Part shown: positions 54,888 to 63,262 of the stretch, piece after piece | How positions within the stretch are numbered: position 1 is the stretch's first letter | How the letters are laid out: the number at the start of each line of letters is the position of its first letter | NCBI GenBank assembly: GCA_902576905.1 | Contig: CACGWW010000003.1 | Span: 1-64,000 of the forward strand | Source of the DNA: an uncultured Alphaproteobacteria bacterium | Lineage (GTDB): Bacteria; Pseudomonadota; Alphaproteobacteria; Rhodobacterales; Rhodobacteraceae | DNA length: 64,000 nucleotides | Direction: 5' to 3' | Notes under the pieces: model-generated | Databases searched by the model: none | The model's input: the letters and a program-made list of their open reading frames with translations, nothing else | What the model was told of the DNA's origin: nothing | Program-made: the position numbers and the translations under genes

Positions 54888-55394
54888 TTATTTTTTTAAC
54901 GTAATTTTTTTTCCTATTTCTAAAGGTATTTTATCCTGGTCCAGTGATGCTTTAAAAAGCTTGAACAGTTCTAACACTCTTTCCGGATATTGTTTAACTT
55001 TGCGTGCACTCAGGTCCATATTCATCAGAACCGTCTCAAAAACAGCCGATAATTCAAGCGACTTATCTTTTCTCATCTCACCAAAGACATGGACCCTTTT
55101 TGAATCAAAGTCTAGAATACTTATATCGACGAAAAAGCTTTCACTTTCCAATAACTCACTGAAATAATTATAACTAGCTTTAAGAGCAAATGGTCCCTCT
55201 TTATTTTTTTCAACAAAAGAAGGTCCAATACTAATCACATCTTCAAAAAAGAAATCTAAAGCCTTATCAAAAGCTAGAGTGTAATAGGCGACGTTCATAT
55301 GGCCGTTATAGTCTATCCACTCACCAAGCACAATTTGGTTTTTTGTCCTGAATGGAGAGCTCAAAGTTTTTTCAACTTGATTTCGGGGTGTCAT
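54888..55394 (-). CDS. Hotdog-fold acyl-CoA thioesterase
   Basis: 168 residues. GEWIDYNGHMNVAYYTLAFDKA carries the Asp-x-x-Gly-His-x-Asn motif of 4HBT-type thioesterases, followed by a KASYNYFSELLESE strand. The DYNGHMN opening resembles enzymes of carnitine/betaine catabolism, but the substrate cannot be settled here. Monocistronic; ATG at 55394, divergent from the following FAD oxidoreductase gene. Confidence 0.85.
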   Translation of the reverse strand: MTPRNQVEKTLSSPFRTKNQIVLGEWIDYNGHMNVAYYTLAFDKALDFFFEDVISIGPSFVEKNKEGPFALKASYNYFSELLESESFFVDISILDFDSKRVHVFGEMRKDKSLELSAVFETVLMNMDLSARKVKQYPERVLELFKLFKASLDQDKIPLEIGKKITLKK

Positions 55395-55452
55395 TTATAT
55401 TTTATTTTTTTTTTTTAACTGTTAAAGTTATTGTGTATTTGAGAGGCCAAAC

Positions 55453-56826
55453 ATGTCAATTGAAAATGCTATAACTGAGTTAAAAACTTTGATGGAAGAG
55501 CGTCTGTGCATCTCAGAAGCTGGAAGAAAGCAGTATGGCCAAAACGAAACCTATTACAAAGAAATGCTTCCTGACGCTGTTGCATACCCTAGAGATGAAA
55601 AAGAAGTTTCTGAAGTCATCCAAATATGCAATAAACATAAGTGCCCTGTAATACCTTGGGGAACAGGAACTAGCCTTGAAGGAAACTCAATTCCGATAAA
55701 TGGCGGTGTAACATTATCCTTTGAAAACATGAAAAAAATCTTGCATGTGAATCCAGATGATATGGATGTCACTGTGCAACCAGGAATAACAAGAGAGGAA
55801 CTTAACATTAACCTAAAGGAATTTGGGCTATTTTTTCCAGTTGACCCTGGAGCTAACGCTTCTATTGGAGGAATGGCAGCTACACGGGCTTCAGGGACAA
55901 CAGCTGTCAGATATGGTACGATGAAGGAAAATGTAATCGGTCTAAAGGTCGTAATGTCGGATGGACGAATAATCAAAACCGGCTCTAGAGCGAGAAAGTC
56001 TTCAGCGGGGTATGATCTAACAAAGTTGATAGTCGGATCAGAAGGAACACTGGGCATAATTACGGAATTAACATTACGCCTGCAGGGTATACCAGAAAAG
56101 ATTGCATCAGCAATTTGCTCATTCCCAGACACAGCGAGTGCAGTAAGAACAATAATTGAAACAATTCAAATCGGAATACCAATTGCAAGATCAGAACTGA
56201 TGGACTCAACTTCTATAGAGGCTGTAAACGAGTACTCGAAACTTGACTTACCAATAAAAGAACACTTATTTTTTGAATTTCATGGAAGTGCAACCTCTGT
56301 AAAAGAACAATCTGAAACTGTACAAGAGATTGCGTCTGGAAATGGTGGTAGCGATTTTCATTGGAGTACCGCGACTGAAGATAGAAACAGACTTTGGAAG
56401 GCAAGGCACAATTATTATTACGCTATAAAAGCCAAAAACCCTAACCATACATTTTTAGTCACTGATATTTGCGTACCAATATCAAACTTGGCTGAAATGA
56501 TAGATGAAACAGCTAAAGAGATGAAATCAAAAGGAATGGCACCCAGCATAATGGGGCATGTGGGTGACGGAAATTTTCACTCTGGAATAATGGTTAGACC
56601 TAATAATGATGATGATATAAGTTTAGCAAAAGATCTGACTAGGCGAATAGTAGAACGCGCCTTAGAACTGGAGGGTACCTGTACGGGAGAGCATGGGGTA
56701 GGAATAGGTAAAATAGAGTTCATGGAAAAAGAGCACGGCGAAGCTTACCAAGTCATGTCCTCGATTAAAAGAACCTTTGATCCAAATGGGATATTAAATC
56801 CAGGAAAGGTAGTAAAAATTAACTAA
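55453..56826 (+). CDS. FAD-linked D-lactate/glycolate-type dehydrogenase
   Basis: 457 residues of the GlcD/D-lactate dehydrogenase (cytochrome) family. The PCMH-type FAD domain shows VIPWGTGTSLEGN, VDPGANASIGGMAATRASGT and YDLTKLIVGSEGTLGIITE. The cap domain includes MGHVGDGNFHSGIMV and EHGVGIGKIEFM, with histidines near the flavin. It probably oxidises D-lactate or another 2-hydroxyacid; no GlcE/GlcF neighbour. Stop overlaps the recN 3' end by 8 bases. Confidence 0.88.
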   Translation: MSIENAITELKTLMEERLCISEAGRKQYGQNETYYKEMLPDAVAYPRDEKEVSEVIQICNKHKCPVIPWGTGTSLEGNSIPINGGVTLSFENMKKILHVNPDDMDVTVQPGITREELNINLKEFGLFFPVDPGANASIGGMAATRASGTTAVRYGTMKENVIGLKVVMSDGRIIKTGSRARKSSAGYDLTKLIVGSEGTLGIITELTLRLQGIPEKIASAICSFPDTASAVRTIIETIQIGIPIARSELMDSTSIEAVNEYSKLDLPIKEHLFFEFHGSATSVKEQSETVQEIASGNGGSDFHWSTATEDRNRLWKARHNYYYAIKAKNPNHTFLVTDICVPISNLAEMIDETAKEMKSKGMAPSIMGHVGDGNFHSGIMVRPNNDDDISLAKDLTRRIVERALELEGTCTGEHGVGIGKIEFMEKEHGEAYQVMSSIKRTFDPNGILNPGKVVKIN

Positions 56827-58480
56827 TCCCTCTACTAGTATTTCTTAGTTTGGCTGCGGCAGCCAAAGCTTCAGAGGTCACCAATTCTCCAGATAGCATC
56901 CTCGCTATTTCCCTTACAGTATTTTCCTCATTTAGTGTGGTAACTTTTGTAATTGTTGACTTGTCCGAATTGACCTTCTCAACCTTAAGATGATTATCAG
57001 AGTAAGCAGCAACTTGAGGAGAATGGGTAACAACTAATACTTGTTCATGTTTGGATAACTCTAGCAACCGTTTCCCAATTGCTGATGCTGTAGCTCCACC
57101 GACTCCTCTATCAATTTCATCGAAGATTTGTGATTTTTTACTATTTTCATCAAAAAAACATAGCTTTGCAGCGAGAAGAAACCTTGATAACTCTCCACCA
57201 GAAGCGATTTTATTTAGCGGTTTAAAGCCAGAGCCTGGGTTAATTTCAGTAGTGAAGCAAACATGATCACGTCCAAATTTAGATTCCTGATCCCTTGATA
57301 TCTCTGTTTTAAACTTAGCTAGCTCTAGTTTTAGTGGTTTTAATTCTTTTTCTATCTTTTTGTCCAGCTTAGCAGCAAATTTGTGTCTTTCATTTGATAA
57401 AATGGCCGTTTCTTTCTTATACCGATCATTTATCAATAAAATTTTCTTCTCTATCTCTTTTATTTTTTCATCAACTTCTTTTACACCTTTTAATTCTTCT
57501 TCTAATGAAACTTGCAAATTGAATATTTGATCCAGCTCAACATTGTGAGACCTACATATTCTTTTTATTGAATGGTAACGATCTTCTATTTCCACAAGTT
57601 GCTTTTCACTGTTAGCGCTTTTTTCCATGAGTTGACCCAAATTTTCACAAGCCTGTGAAAACTTTTCCAAAGCAGTATAAAACTTTTCAATTGGTAAATG
57701 ATTATCAACGTCCACTTTTTTTTCTAATCTTTCTAAAGACCTAATTGCATTTAAAATGCTGTCTTCCACCAAATCTTTATTTAGAGCTTGAAAAGCATCC
57801 AAAATTCCGGCGTTACTTCGGCTAGCTTTTTTAAGCTCCTCTCTATGCGACTCGATAGTCTCCAGTTCGCTCTGATCAAGTTGTAGCTCATTGATCTGAT
57901 GAATTGATTTTTCCAAGAAGTCCGTATTTTCTACCACATCTTTTCTTTTATACTCAGTATCGAGAAGTTTTTTTAATTTATTATGCTCTGTCCAATATTT
58001 GTCTACATTCTTTAAGTTTTGCTGTAAATTACCATAGTTGTCCAGTAAACCTCTATGAGTTTTTACATTTAACAATCCTTGTTCCTCAAACTGACCGTTT
58101 AGATCTAGTATTAGGTTGCCCAGATCTCGAACCAACTCTAATGAACAGGGTAGGTCATTAATAAAAGCTCTTCGTTTACTAGTCGTACCAATGCTCTGTC
58201 TCAATATCAGATTACTATCAGTTGGAAATCCCTTTTCAGACAGGAATTGGCTAATCAAGTCATCTTTTTTTGATTCAAACTCTCCGATAATGGTGGCCGT
58301 TCCACCTCGGGTGCCAAGCTCAATCCTTGTATTTTTTTTGCCAAGAAGATAACCCAAGCAATCCAAAAGAATGGACTTACCAGCTCCAGTTTCACCTGTT
58401 AATACATTAAGACCCGGTGTAAATTCTAACTCTAGATTTTCGATTAAAAAAATATTTTGTACAAAAAGTTTTTTTATCAA
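56819..58480 (-). CDS. recN: DNA repair protein RecN
   Basis: 553-residue SMC-like ATPase acting early in double-strand break repair. Walker A GETGAGKS is at residues 29-36. A long coiled coil (about 150-370) is followed by the ABC signature LNKIASGGELSRFLLA and Walker B SQIFDEIDRGVGG, then VLVVTHSPQVAAYSD. The start is TTG, one base after the bamD stop. Its place at the end of the division-envelope cluster is normal for alphaproteobacteria. Confidence 0.97.
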   Translation of the reverse strand: MIKKLFVQNIFLIENLELEFTPGLNVLTGETGAGKSILLDCLGYLLGKKNTRIELGTRGGTATIIGEFESKKDDLISQFLSEKGFPTDSNLILRQSIGTTSKRRAFINDLPCSLELVRDLGNLILDLNGQFEEQGLLNVKTHRGLLDNYGNLQQNLKNVDKYWTEHNKLKKLLDTEYKRKDVVENTDFLEKSIHQINELQLDQSELETIESHREELKKASRSNAGILDAFQALNKDLVEDSILNAIRSLERLEKKVDVDNHLPIEKFYTALEKFSQACENLGQLMEKSANSEKQLVEIEDRYHSIKRICRSHNVELDQIFNLQVSLEEELKGVKEVDEKIKEIEKKILLINDRYKKETAILSNERHKFAAKLDKKIEKELKPLKLELAKFKTEISRDQESKFGRDHVCFTTEINPGSGFKPLNKIASGGELSRFLLAAKLCFFDENSKKSQIFDEIDRGVGGATASAIGKRLLELSKHEQVLVVTHSPQVAAYSDNHLKVEKVNSDKSTITKVTTLNEENTVREIARMLSGELVTSEALAAAAKLRNTSRGIS

Positions 58481-58481
58481 G

Positions 58482-59252
58482 CTAATTAAGTCCTGAATTA
58501 TCGATTATATTAGAAGCTTCATTAGTCCAATTACTAGCTGGGAATTTTTTTCTCATATATTTCATTTCAGACAATGCCTCATTGAATAGTCCAATTATTA
58601 GAAAGCTCTCAATAAGTCTATAGGATACTTCAGGTAAAAAATTGGAAACTTTTGTAGTTTTCTTAATTTTTTTAAATCTTCTCATAGCAGCCGTTGGATT
58701 ATTTCTCTTTAGATAATATTTTCCAACATTTAATTGCTGACCTACTAGGAATTCTCTAGCTTTCCTTATATTACTCTCAGCTTCTTTTTTTGCACTACTC
58801 TTAGGATATAACTTTTGAAAAGCTGAAAAGCTTGCTATACACTCTCTTGCAGCAGCTTGATCTCTCTCAATAATATCGATTTCATCACAATAACCTTTTG
58901 ACCGAAAGTATAGTACTTGTTGAGCTCTATCACTTTCTGGGTAAAGACTTAAAAATTTGGCAGATGCCAAACGTGAGTCCTCGAACTTTCCCCCTTTGTA
59001 ATAAGCGTCTACAGCTTTGCTCAATCCAAGCTCATCTTCTACCGAATAGGGGAAATACGTGTTTACCTCCAGATAGTAATCTCCTGCGCGTTCGAAATAG
59101 CCCTTTTGATAGGCCTCATCTCCCAGTTTGATTATCTCTTCAGGTGTATTGGTCTCGTTGATCTCGCTTGGTAATTTGTTGCTACAGCTTAAAAGTAGAA
59201 AAAGCAACGACCACCGAGCAAAGATTTTTAATAAACCAAACAAAAAGAACAT
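58482..59252 (-). CDS. bamD: Outer-membrane assembly lipoprotein BamD
   Basis: 256 residues. The signal sequence ends in a lipobox-like LLSC (C23), followed by TPR-type repeats: AYQKGYFERAGDYYLEVNTYFPYS, ARLASAKFLSLYPESDRAQQ and NPTAAMRRFKKI. FQKLYPKSSAKKEAESNI is family-like. It anchors the BAM complex at the outer membrane. ATG at 59252, about 60 nt after lpxC; part of the lpxC–bamD–recN run. Confidence 0.93.
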   Translation of the reverse strand: MFFLFGLLKIFARWSLLFLLLSCSNKLPSEINETNTPEEIIKLGDEAYQKGYFERAGDYYLEVNTYFPYSVEDELGLSKAVDAYYKGGKFEDSRLASAKFLSLYPESDRAQQVLYFRSKGYCDEIDIIERDQAAARECIASFSAFQKLYPKSSAKKEAESNIRKAREFLVGQQLNVGKYYLKRNNPTAAMRRFKKIKKTTKVSNFLPEVSYRLIESFLIIGLFNEALSEMKYMRKKFPASNWTNEASNIIDNSGLN

Positions 59253-59315
59253 AGTTCTTTCTAACTTTAATATAATCTATAAGTCAAGATATGAGGTCCA
59301 ACTATTCTTTAGCAA

Positions 59316-60239
59316 TTAAAGTATATTCTGTGTATCGGATTCTGAAATATCAAAACCTGGAAGTTTATCCCTATCTCCATCTGAGAAATCTTCACTAACA
59401 AATATGTCCCCCCTTTTAAAACACTCTCTCAGCAAACGGTTTGTTAGCCCATGACCGCCAGAACATGAAATAAATTTTCCTAAAATTGGCCTTCCTACGA
59501 GACTCAAGTCTCCAAGGGCGTCGAGAATCTTATGCCGAATACATTCATCTGCATATCTCAATCCATCTTGTACAGTCATCTCATTTTCTCCAACGACGAT
59601 TGCATTCTCTATCCCTCCTCCTAACGCGAACCCTTCATTTTTGAGTCGCGTAACATCGCTTTTTCGACAAAAAGTTCTACTATCACAAATTTCTCTAACG
59701 AATGCTCCATTTACAATAGGCATATTAAGGCTTTGTCTGTTAAGTGCAGTGCCAGGCCAGCTCATTTCAAAATCGATTGAAAAAGTATTCGCGGGCCTTA
59801 ATTCTGCCCAAGCATCTGAGTTTCCTACTCGAATACTATTTACCACTTTAAACAACTTAGTCTTTTTGTCTAGCTCAGCGACTCCTGCTTCGAGTATCGC
59901 TTTTACAAATATTCTCGAAGATCCATCGAATATGGGAACCTCTGCTTCGTTCAATTCAATCAATGCATTATGAATTCCAAGGCCTGCAAAAGCAGCTAAA
60001 ATATGCTCAGCAGTTATGATTGAAACGCCCATACTATTTGTAAGTTGAGTCCGTAAATAAGTCTTAGATACATTTTCAAAGCTAGCCTTGACATAAGCTT
60101 GATTGCCCTTCAAGTCCGTTCTCTTAAAAACTATTCCATGGTCAGCTGACGCAGGGTGGATAATCATTTTGGCTTCTTTACCAAAATGTAGGCCTTTGCC
60201 TTCAAGCGTAAATGAATTTTTTATTGATTTCTGAAACAT
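59316..60239 (-). CDS. lpxC: UDP-3-O-acyl-N-acetylglucosamine deacetylase
   Basis: 307 residues, zinc deacetylase for the committed step of lipid A synthesis. The zinc histidines lie in ITAEHILAAFAGLGIHNAL and in IRHKILDALGDLSLVG; the catalytic SGGHGLTN is at the end, and VPIFDGSSR binds substrate. The ATG at 60239 is preferred: GAAGG is five bases upstream. A TTG at 60251 lies within the hairpin that covers this ribosome-binding site. It lies 80 nt after ftsZ. Confidence 0.96.
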   Translation of the reverse strand: MFQKSIKNSFTLEGKGLHFGKEAKMIIHPASADHGIVFKRTDLKGNQAYVKASFENVSKTYLRTQLTNSMGVSIITAEHILAAFAGLGIHNALIELNEAEVPIFDGSSRIFVKAILEAGVAELDKKTKLFKVVNSIRVGNSDAWAELRPANTFSIDFEMSWPGTALNRQSLNMPIVNGAFVREICDSRTFCRKSDVTRLKNEGFALGGGIENAIVVGENEMTVQDGLRYADECIRHKILDALGDLSLVGRPILGKFISCSGGHGLTNRLLRECFKRGDIFVSEDFSDGDRDKLPGFDISESDTQNIL

Positions 60240-60240
60240 A

Positions 60241-60263
60241 GTAACCTTCAATCAAAAGGTTAC
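60241..60263 (-). promoter_or_regulatory. Hairpin sequestering the lpxC ribosome-binding site
   Basis: In the mRNA a perfect 8-pair stem, GUAACCUU with AAGGUUAC, encloses a 7-base loop. A G-U pair can extend it. The 3' arm holds the AAGG of the lpxC ribosome-binding site, and the arm ends one base before the AUG. This would block initiation unless opened by temperature, a protein, an RNA or upstream ribosomes. Confidence 0.6.
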
Positions 60264-60319
60264 CTAATCGGCTAGAAAGCTCAATACACAGTTATATGTC
60301 AAAATAATTCAATTGTTAT

Positions 60320-61804
60320 TCAGTTGGCTTGTCTACGTAAAAAAGCGGGAATCTCTAATTTGCTTTCATCTTCTCTTTCTGTTATTAATTTTTCGTCTTC
60401 ACGAACTATTTGATCCTTTGCAGCTTGGTTATTTTCTTGGTCTCTCTTTTCTCCAAAGCCCGTCATACGTCTTATGAGATTGTTCAAACCCCCACTTGAA
60501 GGTGCGGACTCAACGTTTTGCTTTCTTGAAGGTAGGTTTATCTCTGAAGTAGATTGGTTAAGAGGTTGCTCTAATTTATTTTCACTTTCACTTTTATCAA
60601 CATTACCAATATTTTCTTCAGAAGAAAATTTAGCCGGAGTTAGAGTGCTTGCTATTGGTTCCAACTCATTTTTTTCTGTATCTAAAGTATCTTCATCAAT
60701 TGTGGATTGCCCGTCTTTGATCTGATTTTCTTTCAAAATATCTCTAGAAAAATAGCTTTGGTGATTGGTGTTATCGACTTCAATACTATCCGACCCCTCT
60801 ATTTCATTGTGTGTATCAGATTTAGGCTTTGAAAATTCAGCTACATCTATGCCAGTAGCCACTACAGACACTCTGATAGACCCTGTGAGCTCAGAGTCAA
60901 AGGTTGATCCAACTATTATGTTAGCCTCTGGGTCTACTTCATCTCTTATTCTATTTGCTGCTTCATCCACCTCAAATAGAGTCATATCATTACTGCCTGT
61001 TACATTTATCAGCACACCAGTAGCTCCCTTGAGTGAAATCTCATCCAACAAAGGATTAGCTATTGCCTTCTCTGCAGCTTGCAATGCTCTATCCTCACCG
61101 CTAGCTTCTCCAGTACCCATCATTGCTTTTCCCATTTCATCCATGACGGACCTCACATCAGCAAAATCCAAATTGATAAGTCCAGGTTTAACCATTAGAT
61201 CCGTTACACCTTTTACGCCCTGGTAAAGAACATCGTCAGCCATAGAAAAAGCTTCTGTGAATGTTGTCTTTTCTGTTGCTAGTCTGAATAGGTTCTGATT
61301 AGGGATTACTATTAGAGTGTCTACCACCTTCTGCAATGCTGATATTCCCTCGTCAGCTTGTTTCATTCTGGTAGTGCCTTCAAATTGAAAAGGTTTCGTG
61401 ACAACACCAACCGTCAGTATTCCCTTTTGTCTCGCCAGCTCAGCAACGATGGGAGCTGCCCCTGTGCCTGTTCCACCACCCATTCCTGCTGTTATAAAAC
61501 ATAGATTTGCACCATCTAATATATCTGCGATCTGTTCAGTGCTCTCCACTGCAGCCTCATTTCCAACCTCCGGTTTTGCACCAGCTCCAAGTCCCTGAGT
61601 TCTTTTTAACCCCAACTGTAACTTTGTTTGAGCATTTGACTGCTGTAAGGCCTGTGCATCTGTGTTTGCAGCTACAAATTCTGCTCCCTCCAGATTTTTT
61701 AACATCATATTATTTACAGCGTTTCCGCCAGCGCCTCCAATACCAAAAACTAGTATTCTTGGCTTCAACTCCTGATGTTCAGGAATCCTTATATTTATTG
61801 CCAT
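60320..61804 (-). CDS. ftsZ: Cell division protein FtsZ
   Basis: 494-residue tubulin-like GTPase that builds the division ring. The nucleotide signature GGGTGTG is at residues 109-115; [11 protein letters not shown]-type sequence ([11 protein letters not shown]) is near residue 20. The T7 loop [11 protein letters not shown] carries the catalytic aspartates. A long variable linker ends in the conserved C-terminal peptide [12 protein letters not shown], which binds FtsA. ATG at 61804. The upstream gap contains an inverted repeat with two GANTC sites. Confidence 0.98.
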   Translation of the reverse strand: MAINIRIPEHQELKPRILVFGIGGAGGNAVNNMMLKNLEGAEFVAANTDAQALQQSNAQTKLQLGLKRTQGLGAGAKPEVGNEAAVESTEQIADILDGANLCFITAGMGGGTGTGAAPIVAELARQKGILTVGVVTKPFQFEGTTRMKQADEGISALQKVVDTLIVIPNQNLFRLATEKTTFTEAFSMADDVLYQGVKGVTDLMVKPGLINLDFADVRSVMDEMGKAMMGTGEASGEDRALQAAEKAIANPLLDEISLKGATGVLINVTGSNDMTLFEVDEAANRIRDEVDPEANIIVGSTFDSELTGSIRVSVVATGIDVAEFSKPKSDTHNEIEGSDSIEVDNTNHQSYFSRDILKENQIKDGQSTIDEDTLDTEKNELEPIASTLTPAKFSSEENIGNVDKSESENKLEQPLNQSTSEINLPSRKQNVESAPSSGGLNNLIRRMTGFGEKRDQENNQAAKDQIVREDEKLITEREDESKLEIPAFLRRQAN

Positions 61805-61842
61805 TGTTGCCTGCCATTGTAGTTTTTTTATTTATTTCTGCT

Positions 61843-61863
61843 GATTCGTATAATAACCGAATC
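61843..61863. promoter_or_regulatory. Inverted repeat with paired GANTC sites upstream of ftsZ
   Basis: GATTCG and CGAATC flank nine bases in the 113-base ftsA–ftsZ gap, 39-59 bases upstream of the ftsZ start. Each arm contains GANTC, the target of the alphaproteobacterial cell-cycle methylase CcrM. Methylation state at such sites regulates division genes in Caulobacter. Whether this site is used here is not known. Confidence 0.45.
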
Positions 61864-61917
61864 ACTTTAACTCGTCACTATTTTTATCTTCCAGTCGAGT
61901 TTTTATAAGGAAAGGTT

Positions 61918-63249
61918 TTACCAGTTTGATTTTACCCACCGCCATGTTCTTCTTATTAGCTCATCCCCTTCATGCTCAAAAGGTGCTTTGAAGTCCCATA
62001 ACTCATCTTGTGGTTGAGCTAGATTTAAGGCTAGCCCTATTGCAGCAGCTGCTTCGGGACCATGAGTTGATGCTGGCAATCCTTGAATCCTCATTGGTAC
62101 AGCAACACGTGTTGGTTTTCCAAGAAATGTAGAAGTAAAATCTAATATATTCGCTAACTTGCTACCCCCACCGGTTAAAACGACTTTTTGTCCAGGTAGA
62201 AACTCGAAGTCCGAGGTATCTAATATTGTCCTTAGTGAATCGAAAATCTCCTCAACTCTTGGCCGGATTACCCCTAGTAATTCAGACTTTGTTATAGTTC
62301 TTCTGTCAGCATAAAGATCTGTATTGGTCTCAGGCAATTCTATTGTTTCTCTATCATCCGAGTTGGCAGGCATCAAACCCCCATGCAAAACTTTTAATCT
62401 TTCAGCTGCTGAGAAAGAGATTTGAAATGCCTGCATAATATCGCTTGTTATGTGTTGTCCTCCGATCCTTATTGATTGAGAAAAGATTAAATTCTTTCGA
62501 AAGAAAATTGATATACTCGAACTGGAAGCACCTAAATCAATACAAACAACACCTATTTGCATTTCATCTTCAAGAAGGCTTGATTGCCCAGAAACATAGG
62601 GGGCAAGCGCTATTCCCGCCAGAGACAGGTCACATTTATTCAAACAAGTCACCATATTCTTTATTATATCCGATCGGATGGAAACAATGTTAACGTCGAC
62701 CGACAGCTTCGAGCCACTTATTCCCCTCGGGTCCATGTATCCATGCTTATTATCAATACTAAAATTAACTGGCAAAGCGTGAATTATTTCTCTTTTCAAA
62801 TCATCATAAACTAGATTTACCTTCGAAAGCGCATGTCCAATATCAAGTTCTGTTACTTCCTTTTGAATAAATTCAATAGAAGATGAGATCAGAGTAGATT
62901 TTTGAGTGCCACTAGAAAAGGTCAGAAAAACATTCTCAATCAGGCAACCTGCCATTTTTTGGGCCCGTTGAATTACAGTCCTTATTGCACTTTCTGCCTC
63001 CCTCATCTCATATATTTCGCCATCCCTAATCCCCCTAGATTTTGTGGTTGAAGCACCAATAACTCTGAAAGTCACTCCTCTATCTGATTTACCAGTTGAG
63101 AATGAATTAATTTGATTTACCTCGGTGAGAGAAACTACTAGGCACATTACCTTAGAGCTTCCAAGGTCTATCAGAGCAACAGTTCCCTTTTTTATAGCTG
63201 CTAACCTTTTTTGCCTTAACTGCCTCTGACTCTGCAATAATTTCCTCAA
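61918..63249 (-). CDS. ftsA: Cell division protein FtsA
   Basis: 443-residue actin-like ATPase tethering FtsZ to the membrane. IDLGSSKVMCLV (phosphate 1), the ICasubdomain, GVVCIDLGASSSSISIF (phosphate 2), and VVLTGGGSKLANI (adenosine) are clear. The C-terminal WRWVKSNW is the amphipathic membrane helix. The start is set at a TTG (63249) eight bases behind a strong AAGGAGG; the frame also opens at 63276, but that lies inside the ribosome-binding region and ftsQ end. Confidence 0.95.
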   Translation of the reverse strand: MRKLLQSQRQLRQKRLAAIKKGTVALIDLGSSKVMCLVVSLTEVNQINSFSTGKSDRGVTFRVIGASTTKSRGIRDGEIYEMREAESAIRTVIQRAQKMAGCLIENVFLTFSSGTQKSTLISSSIEFIQKEVTELDIGHALSKVNLVYDDLKREIIHALPVNFSIDNKHGYMDPRGISGSKLSVDVNIVSIRSDIIKNMVTCLNKCDLSLAGIALAPYVSGQSSLLEDEMQIGVVCIDLGASSSSISIFFRKNLIFSQSIRIGGQHITSDIMQAFQISFSAAERLKVLHGGLMPANSDDRETIELPETNTDLYADRRTITKSELLGVIRPRVEEIFDSLRTILDTSDFEFLPGQKVVLTGGGSKLANILDFTSTFLGKPTRVAVPMRIQGLPASTHGPEAAAAIGLALNLAQPQDELWDFKAPFEHEGDELIRRTWRWVKSNW

Positions 63250-63262
63250 CCTGCTAACCTCC

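Noticed and set aside
60765-61226. Long open frame antisense to ftsZ
   Set aside because: It is a mirror of the strongly conserved ftsZ coding frame, has low-complexity Ser/Leu/Pro composition and no family match.
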